The notes: generated by a model from the sequence alone, not told the origin. 64,000 nt of DNA from Brachyhypopomus gauderio (GCF_052324685.1 NC_135222.1:7169414-7233413); one strand, 5' to 3'. Shown: positions 12,604 through 25,952, counted from the first letter of the stretch. A program made the numbers and translations.

Positions 12604-12970
12604 CGTGTGTGTGTGAGTGTGCGTGTGTGTGTGTGTACCCAGCACAGCGTAAAAACGAGTGGCTGCGTGGACCAACCACTCATCACCACCAGGGTCGGCT
12701 GTGACTCATGTGCTCTTTCAGTGGGCTAGAATGACACACACTCTCACACAGCTCACACACAGTCACACACAGCTCACAGACAATGCCGCCGTCTTGCAGG
12801 CAGCCGTGCTTTGAAGGTTCGCCCTTCTGTCTTCTGTTGCTCACCCACACACGCACTCTCACAATGTTATTGCCTCTTGCACCACCACCACCCCACACAC
12901 ACCTCCACCCCAGCAAAATCCACACACCCATCTCCACCCCCAACCATCATCCACCCCCACCTCTTTGCAT
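12604..12970. repeat. GT-rich tract and CA/CCA-rich simple sequence
   Basis: A (GT)n-like tract at 12605-12637, a CACA-rich zone at 12735-12780, and a CCA/CAC-rich pyrimidine zone at about 12885-12960. Overlapping frames on both strands reflect low complexity. Confidence 0.8.
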
Positions 12971-13981
12971 CCTTTCACAAATCTTGTAGTCCCATTAATG
13001 TTTATTGTAGGCTTAAGTAATATATTTTTCATGAGTCTCCTGAGTTCAAGAAAAGTCCCCCAGGCACTTTAAGGTTGCTGTACATTTTACTGCAAAAAAA
13101 GGCATTGTCATCGCAGTACTACAGGTGACCTGGAAATTACAAGACCGGGACTCTGAATGTCCCGCAAACAAAGATTTTATAGAATGGACGAAAAGGATTC
13201 ACACATTCTTGTACTGCTAAAAATATCTAGCTTATATCTTGCCAGTTATTGCTTATATGATTCTCGTGAACTGAGTGAAAGAGGGATGTGTTATGAGAAA
13301 TACGGTTACCTGTTGCCTTGCTAAGTTTTGACATTGCTGTGTTAGGGGACTTCCACTCACACAAGGGGGAAAGATTGTTTAACTCATTTAAGCTCTACTG
13401 CAAAAGTAACCCCCCCCCCTTCTCAGAAAAATGCACTTTAGATAAACTCTCTACACTTACTTTCTCTAAATGAATAATTGGTTTCAGATTATGCAGATTA
13501 TACTCTACCAGAGCTAATTAAGCAGATTATAGCTTAGCATTACAATAATTTTTTTCTTCAGTGATTCTTTGCCAGTGGGAAATATCAGTTATTCTTGCTA
13601 GAAGGTTGTTGAAAACAACTTTAAAAAAAGAAAAGAAACCTCTCCACAGAGTACGAGAGTCCCACTAACCTCGTTCTCTATACACACTATTGGTCTATGC
13701 ATGCAGAAGCATCACAGTATGAAGATTTGGAGTGCTGTTAGGAGGCCTTTATATTAGTGCCATTTTATCACTGGTTGCTAAGTGTTATGAAAAAGTCCAA
13801 ATTTCCATGTTTAAAGTTTGAGATGCGCCTTTGTTGTCTGTGTACCTGCTAATTTGCACTTTCTTTCATCATTTTGTTTTTTTCCCTCTTTCTTTCTCTC
13901 CTCCTGCTGCCTCGGAGGGGCTGATGGCTGAGCTGGTCCAGCCCTCCCTCTCTCCATCTGTCTCCTGCCTGCTCTCTCGTC
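12971..13981. other. AT-rich non-coding stretch with C10 at 13410
   Basis: AT-rich unique sequence with a run of 10 C at 13410-13419. No exon is supported. Confidence 0.5.
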
Positions 13982-14006
13982 TTCCTCCTCCTCCTCCTCC
14001 TCCTCT
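13982..14006. repeat. (CCT)n trinucleotide repeat
   Basis: About eight CCT units ending in CTTTCAG. The pyrimidine run followed by CAG, with GTGAGT 23 bases further on, mimics a splice acceptor and donor around a tiny exon. No coding signal supports one. Confidence 0.9.
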
Positions 14007-14966
14007 TTCAGCTTGTGTTACAGACACCAGTGAGTATGGCGCCCCCTTAATATGCCAGTCTCTTTGTTTTTCCACAAGAGTAGAGCAGTGCTCTGGGTCT
14101 TATGGAAGAAGGCAGTAGCACATTGGCCATCAGGCATCGAATGCATTACAAAACACAGTGTGCTGTGGATTCATGAATATGTTTCATAAAACCTTTCCAT
14201 CTCTGCGTGACGTCTGTTCAGGTTTAGTGTGAGATGATGATTCAACATAGGGGAAAACTCGCCTGTGAATTCGGTCACTGCAGGAATTAACGTGTTTTAT
14301 TGTTGTGTAATGTGATATTCCCCATGTCGTGATTTCCAAATGTCTAATGGTCCCTCCACAAGGCAAAGCCTTATGATTCTTGCAGTCTCTTAGATGTCTG
14401 ATATTTAGGCACTTATGTGGCTCTTGAATTACTTGTCAAATGTATCTCAACAGATTTAACCTTTCAAAGGCCAAAGTGTCTTGTAGGTTGTGAAAGGATA
14501 TTTTGGGTTGAAACATTTGTGATTATGAAATAGTTTGGCTTTATGTGTTTTAGACAAAAGTAATCGAATGCCCTGCACATAGCATATTCTTTGTTAGTTG
14601 TTGTTTGATCATTCCTCTAGATTAACCCATCAGACTGGCACCTCCATCACCTGCTGCCTGGTAATCTAATATCTCATGTAAAGATGATAGAAACAAGCAA
14701 TTCTCCAGTGTGTGATATTCATTCGTTTGGCCACTGTACTTTCCTCCCACACTCGCTGCATGTGTGTAAAGCGCGTAAGAGTGCTTTTAAAGGGGTGAGT
14801 CAGACCAGCCCGTCACTGCTGAGGGGCAGCATGGCCACTACTGCCTCACACACACACACTCGCATTCAGTGATGACATCAAACCTGGTGTGATGATCTCA
14901 TCACGCTCAGCCTAGAGAGGAGGATGGTGACTGTGTTATGTACCATGGTGAGCAAAGAAGAGGACT
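14007..14966. other. Non-coding stretch, nothing recognised
   Basis: Unique-looking sequence between simple repeats. The longest frames are about 60 codons and unrecognised. Confidence 0.5.
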
Positions 14967-15044
14967 GGTGTGGAGGAGGGGCCCCGGGCCACACAGGGCC
15001 GGTGTGGAGGAGGGGCCCCGGGCCACACAGGGCCAGTGTGGAGG
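14967..15044. repeat. GC-rich 34-bp minisatellite, 2.3 copies
   Basis: Two identical 34-base units (14967-15000 and 15001-15034) start GGTGTGGAGG and contain the palindromic word GGGGCCCCGGGCC. A partial third unit (AGTGTGGAGG) follows. Identity of the full units suggests a recent duplication. Confidence 0.95.
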
Positions 15045-15578
15045 CGGAAGACAGGGCAGGATGGAGCCCCAGCTGAAGCATTATTCAGGAAAGCCCCAGG
15101 CCTCTCCAGTACAGTTTGAGTCAGGCCTCTTCCTGCTGTGTGGCTGACTTGTGCCATTTTAATGTTTGTAGGTAGAGTTTGCTGGCTAACACCAGCTAGT
15201 TGTGGACTGTTGGTAATAGATAAATGGCTCAGAACTCAGGAAGTCCAATTGCATTTTGACTTTGAGCATGCAAATTAATTTCCACAGAGGTGCATAATAT
15301 ACATGTGTCTGTGTGTGCTTTGCTAAACACCCCCAGCTTAGATCGGTTGTGCAATCCGCTGGATGAAAAAGAACATTTTTCTAGAACATCTTTTTAGTCC
15401 GCATTAAGGAATTATGAAAACCCAAATTTGAATTTGTGCTGTATGGCTTTAAAGAAAACAATCTTTTAGACACAACACAGGACAAAAGCTGAAGCTGCTG
15501 CCATGGCAACACTGCTGCCCAAGCATTTTTAAAAATAAGTTGTATTAGCATGGATACTGTGGCATACATTTTATCAAA
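15045..15578. other. Non-coding stretch, nothing recognised
   Basis: Unique AT-rich sequence. No gene, exon or repeat family is recognised. Confidence 0.5.
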
Positions 15579-15579
15579 G

Positions 15580-15629
<50 letters not shown>
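15579..15629. repeat. (GC)n(AC)n compound microsatellite
   Basis: A GC dinucleotide run passes directly into about 20 AC units. Both halves are alternating purine-pyrimidine, the classic Z-DNA-forming pattern, with the GC part as the strongest former. Confidence 0.97.
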
Positions 15630-15632
<3 letters not shown>

Positions 15633-15929
15633 ATTTACATTTATACACATCCTCAGATAAAGCAGTATCCATAAAGGGGGATTTGAATCCATAAATCCAT
15701 AAAATTCATATTCACCTATGTCAAAGTACTGTTGCTCCTTGTAAACACAGCTTGCTTCATTATGAACATTATTATGCGTATGTATTGATGTATTATTATT
15801 TTTATTTTATTATTTATTTATATAATTTCATTACGAATTTATTATTGTGCGCTATTAGTATGGAACCTGATGACTCTATAGTTCACCATGATTCTGTACC
15901 GTTTATTACTGCATGCACGCTCTGTCCGG

Positions 15930-16660
15930 CAAGCCACAGATTAAGAGCACATAAACGCGCACGCTCATCCGACACAGCTGTCGACGCTCGAGCGCCCTAC
16001 TCGAGAGACACGCCCACTGCCCCTCAAGGCACCTTCCCAATCCTGCTGCGCATTGTTCCCTCGCTGCTGTTACTAGACGCCCCGCGTGTTTACCGCGCTC
16101 TTTTGCCGCGTCTCCGCGCCTCTGGAGTTTCTGCGCCTGTGCTTTTCAGCCAGTTCTACAACGTGCTCCTTTGTTCATTCCTGTTGAGACAACGACATCC
16201 CAAACTTACACTTGCATCTCCCTCTCTCCCTGCACCCGTGATAACCGCAACCAATAAAAACACGGAACGTTTGAATTTGAATGTATAATTTAAACATTTG
16301 CATAATATAATTAGCATATCGTTTATTTCTTTAAATTTTCTCTCTCTTTTTTGCCACCTGCACATTTTTTTTTGCGTGCATGTGTCATGTTTTCACGGCT
16401 CCTGGCCCACACTGCCTGCGTAGAGAGGCTCATCGCAGTGCGTTGTGGAACAAAGCGAACGCCGTTTCTGCGGGGTGCCGCTGAGGGGGAGTCGCTCTGA
16501 CACGTTCACACACTCGCAGCTGAGGGGGATTGCCTGGCGAGTGGGCGGCAGCGCTCGCGCCACAGAAAAACAACAGCGCGAGCGAAACTCTGCTGCGGTT
16601 ACCGTGACGCTGCGAGTGGGTGCCAGTCTCCACGCCACTGACCCGCTGGTGTTTAGCTGA
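15930..16660. promoter_or_regulatory. CpG-rich promoter-like block
   Basis: Two neighbouring CpG-dense segments (about 15950-16140 and 16390-16640) lie in AT-rich surroundings. A CCAAT-type word (CAACCAATAAAAAC) occurs near 16250. Open frames extend across both strands (for example 178 codons at 15752-16288 plus, and 131 codons on minus), but their products match nothing I know and several begin in AT-rich flank. I read it as a CpG-island-like element that may serve an untranslated first exon or enhancer. Confidence 0.4.
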
Positions 16661-19600
16661 GGTAAAGGAGAGGGATTCCAGAGGTTGGGTTTTTCTTTTG
16701 CGGCCGAGAGGCAAGACCTTTTATTTTGCTGTGCGAAATGCTGAAAATGTTTTTGACCTGCCCCCTTTCCCTTCTTTCGCACTCTCACTACACTGCTAGG
16801 GTATATTGTGTCAACTGACCTTGAGTTGAACTTCAGGTTTGCAGCCGTATCTTTAAAACTTCCGCAGCGTTTGTAACTTCTATGGCCTTAGAATTATTCA
16901 AATCTGCGTGTGCCCTGATTCAGACACTAGCAGAGTCACGCATGTCTGTTGTCTCGTGCTCTGGAGCTGTGTCGGGCCCTTTATCCTGCCCTTGTGCCCT
17001 TCATGAGCGCGACTGCAATCGCAGTTTTGCGTCATAAGCTGTTTGGCAGCGCACCCTGACCCTTTCTGCGCTCTCAAGCGCTTAAACGCACGGGCAAACT
17101 GCCCGTAGCCCAAGATAACCTGCAGTAAATTAAAAAATAAGTATATTATGCATTGTAAAGCGTCCAACTTTGTTGTTCTGTTTTTATTTTGAATGACAGC
17201 TGCTTTGAATCAGGTATCATTTAACATGCCCCGCTGCTGCAGTCTATTTGGTGGTGATGATGCACTCGGCTAGATGCACAACCTGGTTGGACTGATGTCA
17301 TTTACTGGTTCAGGCCTCCAGCATTGCATTAGGTTGCTTAATAATGTTGTTATAACTGCCAGCAATCCAATTGCTCCATTTGTTAGGGATCTTATTGCAA
17401 GTGCTTTGAGCTCTGGTTAGTTTTATTCCACCTCTTTGGGGGTATTTTGATCGTCGTGTTCTATATTTCAGCTAATCAATTATTTTGTTCTGATGACCCA
17501 CAAGTGGAGAAACGCATGCTGGTGAATACACCGACGTGTGTGTGTAGAAGACACATGAGCGAATGAACCACAAGGGAAGAGCAGGGGGGCTGTGCGGGTG
17601 AGATTTCCAGATTGTACTGGAAATCACATGACGCCTCAAGTGGCCCACCACTTCCTGGTTCTCACTCTAGCTCCGCCCCTAGCCCTAATATGGTCATGCA
17701 GAGAGGAGCGTGAGTTCCGTCACTGCTCGCATCACGCGATCCTCTCTCCCCGTCTCTCACACGCCCTCTCGCGCTCTCTCACACTCTCGCTCACCCTCCC
17801 TCTCCTGCTCAGCTCGCGATTGTTCCCCGCGCTGCTCGCTTGTCCAATAACGTGCTCTCCTCCACAAACAGTGATGTGGCTCTCAGGGATGTGGCTCTAG
17901 CCCAGCACTGATTCAGAAGCTGCCCTGTCACCCTAAATGTCAGGTCAAACTACTGACAGCTAAATATACACCTGGAGAATTGATGTGTTCATTTTATCTC
18001 TCATCAAGCTCTGTGCAACTTAAAAGCAATTTGACATAATTTGGTACGACTTCTATTGGTGTCTTTATTGCACTAGTGGGTTTTTACCTAGAAATTGCGT
18101 TCTGTGGCCGGGGGACCTTTTCAGAGACCCTTTAAAGCCTACACTCTCCCACAGAGATGTGTGCATGCGTGCATGTGCAGCTTGGTTTCATCATACACCC
18201 TGTTGGGCTTCTTCCACCTTTCCTTATAAATCCATCCTGAGGAGGAGTAGCAGGACCCGATGGGCGAGCTCGCTGGGTCTCGGCTCCAGATCCCGCGTTG
18301 CAGCCTCAGATGGTGGTCCCAGCTATTTTCAGCTTTTAAATCTCTCCGGGCTTTTCAGCGTTTCACAGGAAGCAGGCGTGGGTTCTGTAATCTCATCCCG
18401 AACACTAAAATGGAATTGTAGGTGTTATTCAACACCAGGAGCATAAAAGTGCATATTGTGGGGTGGAAAGAGAGGGGTCCGGTGGAGAGGAAGGAGCCCG
18501 GGAGAACCGCTCCTCTCTGGGCCAGACGCCAGAGCCCACGGCTCCGGCAGGGCGGTGGAGTGAGAATGCGCTGTCCTTTGCCTACTGCTGTCTCTGCTCC
18601 CACACACACGCTGGCACTCACATGCATGCGGAGCTGGGACTCTAGAAGCAGCCAGAGCAATTGGCTGCTATGTCAGGGCATGCACGAACACTCACTAGAA
18701 GAGGACAGATAGACAACTTAAAGAAGAGCCCACTGCTTAGAGGGGTTTGCATGATATCCGATTAAAACGATTGTTTAGCGATAAATGATAGTTGCTGATG
18801 TGTGGGCGGCTGGGTCTGGGACAAATCCTGCAATTTTAACGTGTTAACTGACCACAAACTCAATTCTGGATGGTGGTAGCCAGGTGTCCTGTTACGTGTC
18901 AAGGGAGTGAGTGTGCGTGTCATTTACAAATGTGTGTGCAGGTGTGCGTGTGTATGGGACGGCATGCAAATCTCTGTCTCCTTGGAAAAGTTTTGTGGGC
19001 GCGTTTCCCTGACACGCATTCCTGATGGAAACAATTGAATACCTTGAAGTGAAACGGTGCTCTTAGATTAAACAAATTAGGGGAGGTGCATTTCGCCCTG
19101 GTTCCTTCCAGATGAAAAGGTCAGTGATTTGCAGTATCATGCTCCTGCAGCACCATGTGGGTCACGCCTGTAAAAGGCTTTGTGGCTATTCTAAAAGATG
19201 AAAACACCTAGGCATTCAACTCGAGCATTCAACGCCTGTGGATGTCAGGAAGGTCTCTCTCGGTGCAGGAGGAGAAACCGTGCTACTCCAACTTATGACC
19301 TTGGCCTACTGGTCACACGACACTGCAATGACTGGAACCCAAATCCCATCCTGCAGGTCGAACCACTTTAATTATGCGAGGCATTCTGAGGTAGCACTGC
19401 TGCCTCCAAATGAGCCGTACGATTATTAATACTTACATTTGATGACATCATGTCACATAAATCTGTGTAAGTAAAATAAAAGCTACATTTTTTTGCAAGC
19501 ATTTTCTACTGTGGTGTGAAGAGGACCCCCAAATTCAAGGCCTAGAGTCCCACGCACTTATGAAGTACCTGCAGAATGCATAACTTCCATTCTGATTCTT

Positions 19601-22475
19601 GTGTACATTTTTTTTTCCGCTTTCCTTCCTTTAAATGTGTGGTTTCTGCCTGCAGGCGAAAATCTCCTCTCTCTCTGCTCGGCCTGCTCAACCTGCCTGT
19701 CCCGTTGCCTTCCCAGATGAACTGGTTCCCACTCCCAAACTTCTATCCATGGGGCAGCACTCCGTTCCACCCAACAGGGAGCCGCATATTTTAACGAGGT
19801 GTGGGAAGTATGCACATTCCTCCTGTAACTGCTCGAATAAACTCAGTTTACACATAACTGCTTCTTTTTAAGGATGGTTTCGGGTAATACGCTTACTGTA
19901 ATTACAGCCATCATCATTATGACTGTCACCTTTTTGTGACTAATTACTTTTGCATGAAGGTTGTAGCTTTTGGAACAGCTCTTAGTATGAATTAAAGTTG
20001 CATAGTACGTGCAAGTCAGTAAGATGTCAAATGAAAATATCAGTGCTTCTGAGCTCTGACTACACTAAAACATTTTGATTATAGGAGAAGAGACAGGACT
20101 AACCTGCACTAATCAAACTGTCTTGAGGTGTCTTTTGGTGCATGGGACACTAGTGGAGCCCGAGCTGGTTGGCATGGCTGAGTGGGTCATTGAGAGGCGC
20201 GATACGTTTGCTAAGCAGAGTACCAGGGGAAGGAAGTGACATCGTGAACAGGCACTACATAGAAGGGAAGTAGGAATTAAACTCCATCCTGTCACACAGG
20301 AAGCAACCGTAGTCTGTAGGAAGCGACTTTATTATTACTCTTTTTGGTTTAATTGAAGTATAATTTAGTGTAGTATAATTAATTCCTTTTTTTAAGTCAG
20401 TTTATAACATCCTGACAGAACTGAAATAGTGACTACTCCAAACCCACCAGGGATTACTGTAAATCTAATATACTGGTAATGCTAACTGTGTTCACTGAGT
20501 TTTTCACTTAGTCATCTAGTTCTTTAGTTTACAGGAGGAGTACAGTGAGTAAAAACTGAAGCTATAGTTAGAGTTGTAGACCCAGTATCGGTGACTGCGG
20601 CTGTTGTTATTGTACACTCATGATTACGGTTATCCGTTCATGGGATTTTCTCATGTTTTTGTTCCTGTTTCATGAGAGAGTGAGTGCCGCGTCTCGAGAC
20701 TACCATGAGGAGACCTCTCGCCTTCACGCACCACCCTCAGACCTTCTTTCAAAATTACTTTTTTGAAGGAAAAAGTTGCAAGATGTGGGAACATCTGCTG
20801 TCGGCTGTGGGAGAACTGTGAATGAAAGACGGAGCCCTGAGCAAAAACACAGAGTGTTGTGTGAATTTCTAGGACCTTTCCGTGTCTATTTGTGTAAAAC
20901 ACATGCCTCTCGGCCGTTTTTGTGTTCTTTTCCCAGATCTCCCAGCAGCCTCCGGGATGGCTGGGGCTGATTTGTGTGTGAAGTGTGTGGGAGCTGGCTA
21001 GAAGCCCAGTATCACATGACATCTAGCTGAGAAAGTGAGCTTCGAATCCAGGGAGGGGCTTGGGAATGCTCCGGTTCTTCTATGTCCATAAGAGCTGTTC
21101 TCGGATCAGTTGTGTCTGCCTCTGCTCGGATCATATTCAAACTAACCACGAGCAAAGCTTTTCTCGTAACACAAGAAGAAAGTATCCCTGCAGTCTTTGT
21201 GAAGGGCTTGTGGAGCTTGGCACCGGTTGCTTTAAATGTTGATCTAGTACCTGTTTTTGAAGAGTGGGTCAAGCACAAATGTATTTACAGAAAACGATCT
21301 CTTTCAGTCGAACTTACCTGATCTATAAATTTGCAGCATGCATACCAAGAGTCAAATAACAAGTGTGCAACACCATGCCAATGTTCTAGTGCAAGAGGAG
21401 AAGAGAGAGTCTCCACTGCACAGGAGCAAGGATCTGCCCATCCCAAATTTTCCCTTTGATGACATTAATGTGTATGCTTTGAACAGACAGGCAATGAATC
21501 ATCTTGCAGATGAAAACCAGTAATGTATGAATGCACAATTTTGGTCTACAGTCAGCACACCACGGATCACTTGGACAGAAATAAAAGGAAACTTTAATTG
21601 TTCAAATAACACATAATAAATCGTTGGGTTAAGATGCAGCAGCGGCCCAAGACTTTGCTTTCATGTTAGAAGAACGTGTGGAAGATATCGATACGCTTTA
21701 CCCCCAGATCATCCCATAGAAGAAACACTTCTGTGATAAAGTACGTTGGCAAAGGTTCCTGTCGTAAATCTGAAGCTCTGTAGCAGTCATTTCAGTAAGA
21801 TTTATGAGTTCAGTAATACAGACCCAAGTATTCAGGTTCACCAAGTATCCCTTGTTTCCAGTGACATGAAAGAATACCCTTCCTTTCTTTTCCCCCCATG
21901 TGGCTCGGTTCGGGAATGCCTTTGTCGCAATCCAAAAAGCACATCCAGAGAGAGAGAGAATGTTCTTCCTCTGTGAACCAGGACAACTTGACCCTGACAT
22001 CTTAAATAATAAGAAATGTGGAGTAAGCTGATTAAAATAAGACTCTAGGAAGATCTTGGTGCACTTGGAGCGAACTAAATAGAGCTAGAACTAAACGACC
22101 ATTTGAATTATGTTTTTTTTTTCTAACCTTCGCCATGTACTGATTTGTTCTCCTTCAGTTCCATTCACTTCTCCTTTTGCTATGAAAAGGGACTTGGAAA
22201 GGACCGTGTCGTGAGTGGACTTGGCCTGTTGTGCTGGTGTGTCTTGACAGCATCCCCGAGATGAAGAGATCTGAGCTCAGGTCAGTGTGACCCCTGTCCT
22301 TGCTTACCCTAACTACAGGGATACTAAATGACAGACTGATCCTAATTCATCCCAGGCTACCACAGTTGCCTGCTGTGTCTGTGCATTATCAGTACTGCGG
22401 GTTCTGCCTTGAACACAATGCCCTTTAGCAAAAAGATTTTCTTCTGCCAGTCAGATAGCACCTCTCTTGGCTCCT

Positions 22476-22477
<2 letters not shown>
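16661..22477. other. Long non-coding stretch
   Basis: About 5.8 kb of mixed sequence. A moderately CpG-rich zone at about 17580-17880 includes CTCCGCCCC and repeated CTCTC words. No frame has a recognisable domain, and no coherent set of splice-bounded exons could be assembled. Confidence 0.5.

Positions 22478-22533
<56 letters not shown>
22478..22533. repeat. (GT)n microsatellite, about 27 units
   Basis: A pure GT array preceded by CTCCTGA and followed by ACAAATGCACACACA. Confidence 0.98.
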
Positions 22534-22535
<2 letters not shown>

Positions 22536-23220
22536 AAATGCACACACAATGTCCTAGCTGAACCAAGAATTTTTAACCACCCAGAAATTCAAAAGCTTAC
22601 CACAGACAACCCTGCACTCATGCTATTAATAAAGCCTCCATGAGTCCATTTAATATAGATGTGCACTGTATCAAAAATAACCTCTCTAAGTTCTATTTAT
22701 GTTCATCGTTCTAGTACCTAAAGAAGTACCAATTTTCCTCCTAACACACATTGATGAGACGTGGTCGGTGCTGGAGGCACGCTGGCAGTCCGGTCCACTC
22801 AGTCGAGTAAATGTCAGTGCAGCAGTGTAGCCACATGACTACAGCCTTGGTATGAGGTCACCGCCTGCGTTTTGGTCCTGTGGCTCTGATGCAGTTAGGC
22901 CTGTAATTACTCATAAACCCTTCAGAGTCACGTGATACCCGTGCTCATCAGAGGTCATAGGACATTAGGAACAAAGTACCATGATTCAACAAATGACATT
23001 GTGATGCTGCATTGTCAGACATATCTTAAAATATATATATATATATGTATATAAAATATATTAGTCATTCTTAGGATCTTTCTGCCTCCTTTTACCAGGT
23101 GCTTTTCACAGGTGTTTTGGTGCAGTGCTGCTCCAAGGTTGTGACAGCAAAGAAACTGTTTCAGATGCTAATGTGCACGTGCAGCAGTGCAGAAGCCCTG
23201 CATCAAACACAGCCATGTCT
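22534..23220. other. Non-coding stretch with short (AT)n
   Basis: Contains an imperfect (AT)n tract at about 23030-23061. Otherwise unique sequence with no recognised gene. Confidence 0.5.
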
Positions 23221-23310
23221 GGATTAAGCCCCAGTGGTACGTCTGGATTAAACCCCAGTGGTACGTCTGGATTAAGCCCCAGTGGTACGTCTGGATTAAG
23301 CCCCAGTGGC
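23221..23310. repeat. 24-bp minisatellite, about 3.8 copies
   Basis: Tandem unit GGATTAAGCCCCAGTGGTAC plus GTCT, at 23221, 23245, 23269 and 23293 (last unit partial). One G-to-A difference is seen in the second unit. The unit length is divisible by three, so frames stay open on both strands: plus gives an eight-residue repeat GLSPSGTS and minus gives PLGLNPDV. I see no further support for coding. Confidence 0.96.
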
Positions 23311-25952
23311 GATGTTGTGAGCAAAACAGTCTGTACTATAGATGACTTTAGGTTTTCCTTGAAAGGCATTGTAGGTTGTTTATCATCTTTCTCCCACAGT
23401 CAATCTCTCGGGGACTTGGTGCTGTGTGTTCTCATCTGTCAATGTGCCCAGGTTGAGGGGAGTCATGCCTTGCTGTTGTGTAAACAACAATGTGTGACAG
23501 TGGTCGAAGGAGATTGGCGTGATTGACGGGTCAGGAGGAAGAGCCACAGCTTCGTAATCGTCTCGTGCATCCTCACTGGCTGACGCACACATCACACAGG
23601 CACACATCACTAGCCCGTGCGCAACACCCCCCCCGGTCTATCCCCCATCCGATTAGCCGATACAGCCTCTCGGCACACTGCTGTCTTCCAATCACTGGCG
23701 AGTTTGTGCTAGAGTGAGCTCATGCGCTTACTCACCCATCACATGAGCTCATCTATCCCCTCTCTCTATAACACACACGTGCACACACACACTTTGCTCC
23801 CTCTGCATTTCCAACAAAAGGAGCCCTGCTTTTCCGGGAAACCGGGAGTGTGTGTCGTCGCAGGAGTGTGTCTTTCCCCAGTGAGGTCAGACTTCATTTT
23901 GTGCAGCTGATCTCAGTGGTGGAAAAAGTAGTGGCAGCGTGCCACCTTCACGCCGGGCGGACAGCGCTGGAGTGCAGAGAGGAGGGCGCGTTTCTCGTAC
24001 GGACACGTGACTTCAGCCCAACTTCTCACGCGGCCGCATTGTCTTTGCCCTCGACCCTCTCTGACTCAACAGCCCCCCATTGTTTCCCCTCTTCCTTCAA
24101 AAGAATGACTTGTTCTTCTTGTATGGTCTGCATGTGCACAGAGGTTTACGAAATGAGTGCAGAGAGACCCACTGACCGCCTTTAGACAGGGGCTTCCCCC
24201 TGAACACTGGGGACCTTTACTGTGGTTCGTTTGGCTATGACTGCGGTGATCGGGCTTGTGAGGCGTAAGCGTGTCATCAGCGACAGGCCGATGACGAAGT
24301 CAGAGGTCAACTGGTCACATGGGGCTGGGTACAGACGTGATCCCAGGGTAAACATGAGCCCGTGGTATGGGCATGTGTCCAGACTGTCTTGATACTTCCA
24401 GACAGTGCAGGCTGCACAGGTAAAACCCATGAAGTGCACTGTGCAGGGACTTTTGGGCTTCACCTCATTTATTGTTCTGTTGGCATTCTTGTTTGTTTGC
24501 TGTTATTGTTGTTGTGTTAGTTTTAAATTCATGCTTAATAATTTAGCATTCTCCTAAATTATCCAGCCAGAAAGTCATGTGAAAGATGGAGTTACCATGG
24601 AGTGTTATTTGCCCGCTTTTCAACCGGCTGTTCATGTGGACACACTCGTGCTGTTTCCTGTGTGTGACAGGAAACACGAGTGCTTCACCGGTCACCATGA
24701 CACGACAGCGTAGAGTGTCGGGCCCTGCAAACACTGCGGATGCAAGCCAAGTACAATGTCATTTTGACCAGCAAAGCTATTCTTCTGTGACAAACTGCCC
24801 TGTCACAACTTCTAAACACGTTATCTAAAAGCTGTTTCTTAAAATTGTGATTTTTTTCAGTTCTCACTACTACAATTATTCAGCAACGGTAACAATTTTT
24901 TAAAATCTAAAAAGTAGTTATTTGTTTAACATTCAAATAGTCTTAGCAGACTGGTTTCAATACTTCCAAACTTCTTAAGGGCAGAATCTCGTGTTTTGCT
25001 GACTTTATTACTGTTTGATCTTAAATGTGTGCTAGATTGCCACTTGCACAGTCATACAGTATAGTCAAACTCTGTTGTCTTTGCACTGAAATGTCATGAT
25101 ATCAGCATTTCACGATAGACAGCGCTGACACTGACAGGTGATGAAAAACCACGAGGTTACGCTTGAGGTCGGAGTACTTCCCCCGACACCAGGCTTGCGG
25201 GAATCGCACATGCAGCTGAAAAGACTATCCCTCTGTGCTCACACTACAGTGCACCATCGCCACTCGAGATCTCTGCTCACCGTTACCTCGCTGTCCATAA
25301 CAGACGTCAGGTTTGCCCTCATCTCCTCTGGTGTGCTGTCCTGTACTGTGGGCAGGGTGGGAACACAGGGAAGAGCCTGCAGCTTTGACCAAGTTTTTAT
25401 CAACTGCCTTATTTTATCAAGTATACCTGAAATTTTCCACAGACTTTTTCCATTAAGGTTTGTTTTTGTTTTTTTATCTTTTGCTATTGGTTTGCTTGTG
25501 CAATCATACGTAGAGTAATAATCAGCCTAAGCTCTGCTAACGTGAAACTAATGACAAAGGAATAACCCTGTAGGTGGATCCCTGGTGGGTGTATTTACCA
25601 CTGCAATGGAAAAGGAGTCTTCCTCAGTCCCCACCCACTATAAACACACTCACGCCCTCAAACATACACACACTGTTTACCCTGTACCTACACTCTTCTG
25701 TGCACTGTGCTACCTAGAACAGGATTTTTTAATCTTATCTACAGTTCCTGCTGTGGAATGCAATCTTTTTCCTACTTCCAGAGCCCAGGTGGCCCGGTCT
25801 CTCGCCCTGTGGCCGGTATGAGGGGCCTGCAGCTTTGCAAGACCCACAAACAGGTGGGATCCACTGGGCCGCGAACTTGGGGTCAACCTCTCCTCAACGT
25901 GGTGGTCCCTCAGGACAGCAGCTCTTCTTGACAAACAGCAACGGCTGTGCGC
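23311..25952. other. Non-coding stretch, partly CpG-rich
   Basis: Contains C9 near 23626 and a CpG-enriched zone at about 23900-24060. Frames such as 23850-24185 (111 codons) show no family resemblance. Confidence 0.5.

Noticed and set aside
13995..14036. Possible microexon between CTTTCAG and GTGAGT
   Set aside because: The acceptor is made by a (CCT)n repeat and no adjoining exon or homology supports it.
14941..14960. CCATGGTGAGCAA resembles the start of engineered GFP genes
   Set aside because: The match stops after about 13 bases and what follows is the GC-rich minisatellite. It is a chance Kozak-like word, not a vector contaminant.
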